Shown here in pieces: positions 1 to 7,600 of a stretch of DNA of 64,000 nucleotides. Source of the DNA: Phycisphaerae bacterium (lineage in GTDB: Bacteria; Planctomycetota; Phycisphaerae; UBA1845). How positions within the stretch are numbered: the stretch's first letter is position 1; each line of letters begins with the position of its first letter. The position numbers and the translations under genes were made by a program. The stretch covers positions 26,283 to 90,282 of the forward strand of contig JAJDEB010000017.1 in the NCBI GenBank assembly GCA_029260015.1, written 5' to 3'. The notes under the pieces were generated by a model, which was not told where the DNA came from, made no database searches, and saw only the letters and a list, made by a program, of their open reading frames with translations.

Positions 1-434
1 AGCACCGTCACGCGACTTCGCGGAAACAACACGAGGTACGCGGTCGTGACCGCCGCGATAGAACCGCTTGCGCCGATGAGATCGTGTGACGATTGCTGCG
101 TGAAAACAAGACCCGCAAACATGCCACCGGCGATATAGAAAAGCAAGTAAGGAATGTCGCCAAGTTTCGCATTCACCGGGCCACCAAAGACCCAGAGAAA
201 CAGCATGTTGCCCACGAGGTGCCACACATCTCCATGGGCAAACTGATAGGTGATGAATTCAAAGAACTTCGGCCAATCGCTATGCAGTACGAAATAGTTC
301 TCTTTGATCGCCTGACTTTGATCCGTCGCACTCAGGTCGAACCATAGAAACACAATCACGTTGACACTCAGCAACGCGAGGTTGGTGAGCGGCGTGTGTC
401 GGGTATCCATTTCTGTTCGGATGGGCAGCAGCAT
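1..434 (-). CDS. Rhomboid family intramembrane serine protease (partial, N-terminal part)
   Basis: The 3' end of this gene lies outside the window; about 144 N-terminal residues are visible. The start is an ATG at 434 followed by MLLPIRTEMDTRH and a first membrane helix at about residues 17-32. The rhomboid signature is clear: a membrane segment with HLVGNMLFLWVF (His72, Asn76), then a second hydrophobic segment and the catalytic serine motif GASG (Ser123). The catalytic histidine of the Ser-His dyad would lie in the missing part. Rhomboids cleave membrane proteins inside the bilayer; the substrate is unknown. No strong Shine-Dalgarno precedes this ATG, so the start is less certain than the family. 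It is the last visible member of a minus-strand run of four genes. Confidence 0.85.
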   Translation of the reverse strand, partial: MLLPIRTEMDTRHTPLTNLALLSVNVIVFLWFDLSATDQSQAIKENYFVLHSDWPKFFEFITYQFAHGDVWHLVGNMLFLWVFGGPVNAKLGDIPYLLFYIAGGMFAGLVFTQQSSHDLIGASGSIAAVTTAYLVLFPRSRVTV

Positions 435-503
435 AGGGGAAGTACCTAATCGCTAATGAAATTGACGACGCCCAAATGGGGTTGGCCAATCAGTTTAGGC
501 CAT

Positions 504-905
504 TCAGGACTCTGTCGGCGGAGCGGCTTGGGGCGGTGGGGCGCTCGTGACTTGCACAAACATATTCCGAAGTTCGTGCAGCGATTGCGAGAGCAGACTC
601 TTTTCATCTTCGCTCAGGTTGCCCTTGGTTTTTTCTTCCAGCAGTCCCAGCAGATCGATGTGGAAGCGGGCCATCATCGGGTCAGCCGGAATCGGTTTTC
701 CGGTGTTGGGGTCCTGCATACCGCCCATCCCGACAATCGCCTGCATCGCGAGCAGGTTGATCAGGTGTGGAAACCCGACTTGCTCCGGACCACCGGCACC
801 TGGTGCTTCATTTTCCATTTCAGCGAGACGTTCTTTTTCCTGCTGAGCTTCTTCTTTCCAGTCCGAATCAATGATGATTTTCGGTTCTGATTTATCGTCG
901 GTCAT
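504..905 (-). CDS. DUF1844 domain protein
   Basis: This is a 133-aa soluble protein of unknown function. The start at 905 (MTDDKSEPK) is chosen because GGAG sits 7 nt upstream; an in-frame extension by 12 codons lacks such a site. Residues 1-45 are charged and low-complexity. Residues about 50-125 match the DUF1844 pattern: FPHLINLLAMQAI, a DPNTG turn, then ARFHIDLLGLLEEKTKGNL and LHELRNMFVQV, with a Pro/Ala-rich tail. The family is common in Planctomycetes and other bacteria and has no established role. It sits between the rhomboid gene and a 535-aa protein gene on the same strand, probably in one transcript. Confidence 0.85.
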   Translation of the reverse strand: MTDDKSEPKIIIDSDWKEEAQQEKERLAEMENEAPGAGGPEQVGFPHLINLLAMQAIVGMGGMQDPNTGKPIPADPMMARFHIDLLGLLEEKTKGNLSEDEKSLLSQSLHELRNMFVQVTSAPPPQAAPPTES

Positions 906-967
906 CGATACGCTCCTATCCGCGGATTCGTGTTCTGGCACCTGCGTATTGGTCGCGTGCCTGTGGT

Positions 968-2575
968 TCAGACTATATCCGACGATCGCAATTGTTGCAC
1001 ACTTGGCAGGTTTTCGAGCAACCGTTCAAGGTCGGATCGATCGTGCATGGCGAAGAAATAGTCGCGGCGGTCCGCATTTTCGTCGGCAGCGATCGCGCGT
1101 TCGATTCGATCGCGGTGCTTGCGAAGTTCGGATTCCCGGTTCGGTTCCAAGCTGATCGCCTGTTGGTTCAGTTCGTGGATTTGATTGAATACGCGCGCCC
1201 TTTCGCGGCGGTTGGATGGCTCATCGCGTCGAAGGCGCTGCGATTCGGCGATGAGTTTTTCTTTTTGCGACTGGATCGTGGGCATTTGTTCGTGGGTGAT
1301 GTAGCGATGGGGATTGAACCGAACGTCGCGCAGGCTGCGGGTCGCTTCGTAGACCAGTTTTGACGTTGCGCCGGTCTTGGGCAGGGGCATGCGCAGCGTC
1401 GCCGACACGCACGCCATCACCGGCGGTTCGACATCGAAGAAATCGCGAATGAGTCGATCGGTCAGTCGGTCGTAACCCGCGCCGCCGATGCCATGAATAA
1501 ACAGATCCGCCCAGAAGAGTCGCGCCCACATCGTCAGGATCAATGCTTTCGGTCGAATGACCCAAGGCTCGAGTTTTGCGAGCCTATCCTTGAAAGCTGA
1601 CCAATCCTCAAGTACGGCATCGTCGAACGTAGCGACCCTTTGAGTGTCGGCGAAGAGATGTGTCGTCCCACTTTCCTTGGCAACAAACAATCGATGGCGC
1701 GGTTGCCCGGGATGGTTGATCCACAAGGGCAATTCAATCGAACCGTTGAGTCGCTCCAACGTCGCAACCGATTCATCGGGACCGCGCGAAGCGCCTGCCG
1801 GATGCCAGTCTGTCAGAATGCGATTGTATGCCGTTGAAAACCGATCAGCCGAAAGAAGCAGCTCAGCCAGAAACGGTCCGTACCATCTGCAACTGGTTCG
1901 TCGCTGTATCAAACGAATTCCCAATCCAGTTTCAACGGCTTTTCTAGCGGCTAGGGCTTGGTCAACCCAGTCGCCCTCACATTGCATTTGATAAGCGTCT
2001 AAGAAATCGGGCAGGAGCGAGCGTTCATAGCGATCACCCATCGCAACTCGAACTTGCTGGACAACGGACTGCGACTGACCAGCACTGCTTTGTGGCATAA
2101 ACTCGAATGAACGATAAGGCGAATCTTCTGCATAAGCGACTTGCACACATTCCGTCAGGCCGTCTTGCGCCGTCGGTACAGCTATCGACGTATGCTTGGG
2201 AACGTCGTGATCAACGATTAAATCGAACGCTGTTCCACGCACCGCATCGGCGAGACGCTGTGCGACAACATGCTTCGCCCATACGCCGGCATGGAAGAAA
2301 TCCGGTTGATGACCCGTTGCGATAAAAGGCGCATTTGTCGAGGCATCATCGCCAGCAATTTGTTGGCGGACTAGCGCTCTGACTTCTGCGTATGGCAGTC
2401 CGGCGATTTTGAATTGGTATTGTGCGAAAAGTTGGCGGTTGTACTTGACTGCGTGTGCCAGTTGATGTGCCGGCGGTGATACGAGGCATTGGCCCTGCTC
2501 AGTGGGCAATTCCAAAACGTCAGATATGTGCGGACGCGCGATCGGTGCTAGGTTCGTAATGGGTTTGCATTTCAT
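968..2575 (-). CDS. Large conserved protein with faint resemblance to BshC (putative cysteine ligase)
   Basis: I do not recognise this 535-aa protein securely. It is soluble, with no signal peptide. Near residue 85 it has FIATGHQPDFFHAGVW, followed some 35 residues later by FDLIVDHDVPKH; these resemble the TGQQPGLFGGPLY and EDHDF segments of BshC, the last enzyme of bacillithiol synthesis. The length (BshC about 530-540 aa) and a charged, probably coiled-coil stretch near residues 430-500 also fit. The resemblance is weak and is an inference. ATG 2575 is used; an in-frame TTG at 2593 would add six residues. The gene follows the glycosyltransferase gene by about 30 nt, suggesting an operon. 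Confidence 0.55.
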   Translation of the reverse strand: MKCKPITNLAPIARPHISDVLELPTEQGQCLVSPPAHQLAHAVKYNRQLFAQYQFKIAGLPYAEVRALVRQQIAGDDASTNAPFIATGHQPDFFHAGVWAKHVVAQRLADAVRGTAFDLIVDHDVPKHTSIAVPTAQDGLTECVQVAYAEDSPYRSFEFMPQSSAGQSQSVVQQVRVAMGDRYERSLLPDFLDAYQMQCEGDWVDQALAARKAVETGLGIRLIQRRTSCRWYGPFLAELLLSADRFSTAYNRILTDWHPAGASRGPDESVATLERLNGSIELPLWINHPGQPRHRLFVAKESGTTHLFADTQRVATFDDAVLEDWSAFKDRLAKLEPWVIRPKALILTMWARLFWADLFIHGIGGAGYDRLTDRLIRDFFDVEPPVMACVSATLRMPLPKTGATSKLVYEATRSLRDVRFNPHRYITHEQMPTIQSQKEKLIAESQRLRRDEPSNRRERARVFNQIHELNQQAISLEPNRESELRKHRDRIERAIAADENADRRDYFFAMHDRSDLERLLENLPSVQQLRSSDIV

Positions 2576-2605
2576 TTTGATCGATGCATACAAATCTCAA
2601 GACGA

Positions 2606-3466
2606 CTAACAGGGGCAACACCCTTGCTTGTTTCGATCCGCCTGTTTCGAGGTGCTTTCAGAATGCTTGTTGCAGCTTGACGCTTGCGACTTTTTGAGGC
2701 GCGTCATCTCTTTTTCAAACACGCTCAGATAGTGCTCATGGCGGATGGTTGGATCATCGAGTTCCCCGCCGAAGTGGCGGTTCGGATCGTTGTAGACCAA
2801 CCGGATCGGCAGCTCGCTGACATTCAAACCGGCATGGACGACCTGTGGCCAGAACTGCATCGGCATCGCGTAACCTGGTTCGGTCAGTTCGAGCTTCGTC
2901 AAAGCGGAAACGCGGTGGGCTTTGAACCCGCAGAACGCATCGGTGATCGACAACCCCAGGCGATCGTTTAGCATGTTGGTGATGCGCAGGTTGATCGACC
3001 GGCGATCTTCTGGTGGGGCGTCGTTGTCATTCATGACCTCGAGGTAACGCGAGCCGCTGATGATGTCGGCATCGTCGTCGGCCATCGCTTTGACAAAATC
3101 GGGGATGGCGGCTGGCTCGTGCTGGTCGTCGCAGTCCATCGTGATCATCCAATCGAAGCCGTGATCGATCGAATACTGGAACGCGTCAATCAAACTTTGC
3201 CCGTAACCGAGGTTGGTTTCGTGGCGGATGGTCGCTATACCGGGAAACTTTTGTAGCAATTTCGGCGTATCGTCGGTAGAACCGTCGTCAATCGCGAGGA
3301 TGTGCTCGGCAAACTCGCGCGTGCGGCGCAAGACATCCACCACATGGGTGCTTTCGTTATAGACCGGTATCGCGACTAAATATTTGATTGACAATATCTT
3401 ACGGCTCGCACCGCTCCATAGAGTTTTGGATGCCCCAGCCCCGTGATCGTAGTAACGATGCCTCAA
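2606..3466 (-). CDS. Family 2 glycosyltransferase (dolichyl-phosphate mannose synthase-like)
   Basis: A GT-A fold glycosyltransferase of about 286 aa. The N-terminal strand KYLVAIPVYNES, the nucleotide-binding IDDGSTDDT and the metal-binding region MDCDDQHEP are typical of GT2 enzymes of the DPM1/polyprenyl-phosphate type, which transfer a sugar from a nucleotide donor to a lipid carrier or polymer. There is no C-terminal membrane domain; the protein ends in a hydrophilic Cys-containing tail. The start is uncertain: there is no in-frame ATG before the core, only TTG at 3466 (used here) and TTG at 3394, which would begin MSIKYLVAIP and is more like family members. The gene is divergent from the TPR lipoprotein gene. 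Confidence 0.85.
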   Translation of the reverse strand: MRHRYYDHGAGASKTLWSGASRKILSIKYLVAIPVYNESTHVVDVLRRTREFAEHILAIDDGSTDDTPKLLQKFPGIATIRHETNLGYGQSLIDAFQYSIDHGFDWMITMDCDDQHEPAAIPDFVKAMADDDADIISGSRYLEVMNDNDAPPEDRRSINLRITNMLNDRLGLSITDAFCGFKAHRVSALTKLELTEPGYAMPMQFWPQVVHAGLNVSELPIRLVYNDPNRHFGGELDDPTIRHEHYLSVFEKEMTRLKKSQASSCNKHSESTSKQADRNKQGCCPC

Positions 3467-3595
3467 AAATCAAATGCACATGCGGCAGGCGCAAGATGGC
3501 TGGGGGAGATTCGGAAGACGGTCGCTGAATGGGTTGGCGATTCGGCGAAACTTTTTCGGGGTGTTGGCCCGATAATGTGCGAAGAGGGGTAAATC

Positions 3596-4648
3596 ATGGT
3601 TCTTGCACAATCGATGATGAATAAACAACTTATGACTGCTCGCGTTCGAATTGCTGCGATGCTTTGGCTGTTCGGAGCGATCGTGTTGACTGGCGGCTGC
3701 GCGGATATCAAGAAAGCGCAGTCGGAGCAACTGATCCAAAAAGGCGACACGCTGATGGAAGAGAGCGATCTTCAATCGGCGCTGGCAGAGTTCGACGCGG
3801 CATCGCAACTGACACCGCAGCTTGCCGTCGCTCACTCGCGCAAGGGGGTCGTGTATCGCCGGATGGGCGACTACGATCATGCGATCGATTCATTCGCAGA
3901 AGCCGTTCGCCTCGAACCGAATTCGTTCTTCGATACCATCAACCTTGCCCAGTTGTATCAGTTTACCAATCGGATGTTCGACGCCATCGAAGCGTACCTG
4001 CACGCTTGTGATCTCAAGCCCGAAGACTTCGACGCCAACTTGAATCTCGGTGTGTGCTATCAGCAGGTTGACGATTCAGTGCAAGCCGTCGAGCGTTTTC
4101 AAAAAGCCATCACCATCGACCCGGACCGCATGCACGCTTATGTGAACCTTGGTGTGGCATATGATCGGCTGGGTAAATACTACGAAGCGATTGATGCCTA
4201 TAAGAAAGCGCTGGAGCGTGACAGTCATCAGCCGCACGTCATGGTGAACCTTGCGCAGACGTACATGAATCAGGACCGTTATAAGATCGCGAAGATGGCG
4301 CTCGAGCAGGCGATCGTGATGGACCCATCGCTGGCTGCCAGTCACGAAGCGATGGGCTTGTGCCAGTTTCGCATGCGCGAATACGAAGCCGCTCGTGAGG
4401 CGTATCAAAAAGCGCTGTCGATCAACCCTCGAATGCCCAAGGCGTTGACAGGATTGGGTTGCCTGGAAATGTTTCGCGCGATCGACAACGTGCCCAACGC
4501 CCGCCGCGAGTTGGCGATGGAATACTGGCATCGCTCATTGGAACTCGACACCGATCAACCGATCGTCCGACGCCTAATCGCAAAATACAAACAAACCACC
4601 AAACCACCCGACGCCGTCCTACTCGGCGACGCCGGGTCGGGGGATTAG
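3596..4648 (+). CDS. TPR-repeat lipoprotein
   Basis: A 350-aa secreted lipoprotein. ATG 3596 is preceded by a good GAAGAGGGG Shine-Dalgarno. A signal sequence of about 34 residues ends in the lipobox LTGGC (Cys35). Almost all of the rest is tetratricopeptide repeats, about eight to nine copies of 34 residues with the usual A-x-Y-x-x-A and N-P pattern (for example NLGVAYDRLGKYYEAIDAY). TPR arrays bind other proteins, so an assembly or scaffolding role at the membrane is likely; the partner is unknown. It is transcribed away from the glycosyltransferase gene and converges on the giant gene at 4669. Confidence 0.88.
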   Translation: MVLAQSMMNKQLMTARVRIAAMLWLFGAIVLTGGCADIKKAQSEQLIQKGDTLMEESDLQSALAEFDAASQLTPQLAVAHSRKGVVYRRMGDYDHAIDSFAEAVRLEPNSFFDTINLAQLYQFTNRMFDAIEAYLHACDLKPEDFDANLNLGVCYQQVDDSVQAVERFQKAITIDPDRMHAYVNLGVAYDRLGKYYEAIDAYKKALERDSHQPHVMVNLAQTYMNQDRYKIAKMALEQAIVMDPSLAASHEAMGLCQFRMREYEAAREAYQKALSINPRMPKALTGLGCLEMFRAIDNVPNARRELAMEYWHRSLELDTDQPIVRRLIAKYKQTTKPPDAVLLGDAGSGD

Positions 4649-4668
4649 CCCCGAATCGACAAGCCACG

Positions 4669-7600
4669 CTATGGCGTCAGCGTGAAACTCGCAAAGTCCA
4701 TCAGGTCAATGTCGCCATCCGAATCCGCATCAAACACTTGCAGGCACATTACTTCACAGGAACCGTTTGCCGGGTCGGGGGAGCTATTCGGGCCGGATTG
4801 GCAATCGGCGAGGTATTCATAGTCAAGAATATTCACATTGCCATTGGCATCGAAATCGCCCGCGGCCAGCTCATCGCACACATCGGCGACCCTGTTGGCG
4901 TTGCAATCGGGGTCCATCGTTGTTAAGGCGATGTAGGTTGGCTCATCCAGGACCGATGTTCCAAGCGAGCGCAGGAAGGTGCCGGAGACTCCGTCAAATT
5001 CTAATACGCTTTCACCGAATCGATTGCTTACCAGTAGTTGGCCGTCCGCGCCCCATGCGAGGCCTTCCGGTCCGTCCAATCCTGCGCTTTCGTCTGATTC
5101 AAGGGTACTGGGATCGTCCTCAACCAGCACTTCGATCACGCTGCCGGTACTCGGATCGAATAGTAGAACCTGATCGCTGCCGAGGCTGGCTACAACCAGG
5201 TTGTCTTCGTTATTCAGAAGCAGGCCTGCCGGTAGATCCAGACCGCCGCCCTCAGCCACCACGCGATTAAACGCTCCGCTTTCCGCATCGAACGCCAGCA
5301 CCTGGTCGCCGGACTGGCTGGAAACGAACAGCTCGCCAGATGGCGCAAGCAACAATCCGGCAGGTCCGTCGAGGCCACCTGCCCCCGTCGTCACCAATTG
5401 CCCGAGGTGTTGCCCGGTGACAACGTCGAATGCATGTACACTGTCGTCAGACCAATTCGACACGAGGAGTCTGTTGGAGCCTGCGAACGCCACGCCAACG
5501 GGGCTGGTGAGTGTACCGGTGTATTCACGAATCAATTCGCCGGTGAATGCAGCGTACATCTTTGCGCTCGCCGACCCCACGCTCGCGACGTATACGTTGC
5601 CGGCAGCATCGACAGCAATGCCATTGGGGTAGTCAAGCCCGCTGGTCGCAAACGAAGCAAACTCAAAGATCAACTGGCCGGTCGTCGCGTCATAGGCCAT
5701 AACGGTGTCAGTCTCTTTGCTCGAAACCAACAATGCAGGGACACCCGTGTCAGGACCGCCGAACGAAACGGCAATCGTACCCGTTGCTGAACATTGTCCT
5801 GGCCCGTTGGTCGCATTGACTCGATAGACGCCCGGCGTGGTTACCTGAATCGATTGACCTGACTCGCTTCCCGGTTCCCATTCGTAATCGAAATAGCCGG
5901 AAGTTGTGCTAAGCGTAATGACTTCGCTCGGGCATACCTGCGTAGCGGGGACAGCGCTAATGTCCAGATGGAATAGACCAGATGTCGCTTCGCAATCGTC
6001 CGGAATGCCGTTGGCGTTGCAGTCGTTGCTGGTAGACCCGAAAATGTCGCATTCATCGAGAGTGCCGTTGTCGTTGCAATCTTCGGATTCAAGGGCAAAT
6101 ACATAAACAGAGCCGCTGTCGTTGCCGGCATCATTGTCGAATCGTGAACCCGCAATGATTTGAGTACCGCTGATTGCAGCGCCGCTTCCGAATCGATCAT
6201 CTGGCGCAATATCGTTTGGGGTGAGTTTGACAATCTGCTGCCAAGCAACGTCGGATTTGCCAAACACATAAACGGAACCGCTTCGCCCTCCGAATTCGTT
6301 GTCATGTGGCACCCCAATAACGACGTAATTCTTGAGGATCGAAACACGGTAGCCAAATTCAGCTGCTAAGGCGGGGTCGTCAGGACTCAGTTTTGAGATT
6401 TGCTCCCAAGCTCCGTCGATCTCGCTAAATATGTATACCGACCCGCTCTCAAGTTGTCCCGCGCTGTGGCGAGGTGAACCTATGACAATGGTTGCTTCAC
6501 TAATTGCAACACTAAACCCGAATCGGTCTAGAGGCGCTGCGTCGTCGGCAGTTAGCTCAGCAATCTGAATCCATTCGCCATCGGTTCTTCGGAAGACATA
6601 CGCCGATCCGCTTTGGTTAACGCCATCTTTGCTTCCACGATACGCGCCTATGACTGCCGTCTCTCCGCTGATTGCAACGCTATGACCAAAACGGTCGTCT
6701 TCGGCGGCGTCATCCGCCGTAAGCTTGCTTATTTGTCGCCATATTCCGTCGACTTCGCCGAAAATGTACGCAGAACCACTCTTCGATCCGGCGTCATCGT
6801 TTTCCGGAGCTCCGATTAAGGCGAGATCTCCGCTCGTCGCCACGCTGGTTCCAAAGTAATCATTGGTTGCGGCATCGTCAGCCGAGAGTTTTGCGATTTG
6901 CGTCCACACACCGTTGATGACTCGAAAAATGTACGCCGAACCGTTGTCATGCGCAATGTCGTCATCGTGGATTGAACCTATGACTGCCGTCTCTCCGCTG
7001 ATGGATACACTCGTCCCGAAATTGTCATGACCCGATGCATCGTTTGGGCTGAGCTTCGCGACTTGCTGCCATTCCCCGTTTGTCTCACGAATGACATACG
7101 CCGATCCACTCCGCGTATGACCGCCTGCGCTTTCATACGGGGCACCGATGATGGCAGTCTTGCCGCTGGCAGTAACGCTGAATCCAAATTCGTCATCTGC
7201 TGCGGCATCGTCTGCGATAAGTTTGTCCAACTGAGAGGCGATTGAAAAATCGCATTCGTCGGGTACACCATTTGAATTGCAATCGATTGTCGAGGAGGGG
7301 GCTTCACACTGCCCGGTGCCGGGATCGCACGCTGCTAGCAAACACGAATTGTCCAAATGTGAACAATCGATAGCTGTCCCGGAGCAGATTCCATCAGAAC
7401 ACCTGTCGTTTTCTGTGCATAAATCAAGATCGTCGCACGTAGCACCGGGATTGGCAGGTACAATCTCACATGTTCCGTATTCTAAATTGCAGATGCCTCT
7501 TAGGCACGCGCTGTCCAAGAACGAACAGTCTTGACTATTCTCACCATTGAATTCGCACTCATCTGGAATCCCGTTTAGATTGCAGTCATCAACCGTTTGT

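Noticed and set aside
4640..4670. A terminator between the TPR lipoprotein and giant protein genes
   Set aside because: The GC-rich stretch there is coding sequence of the TPR gene end and no stem with a T run follows.
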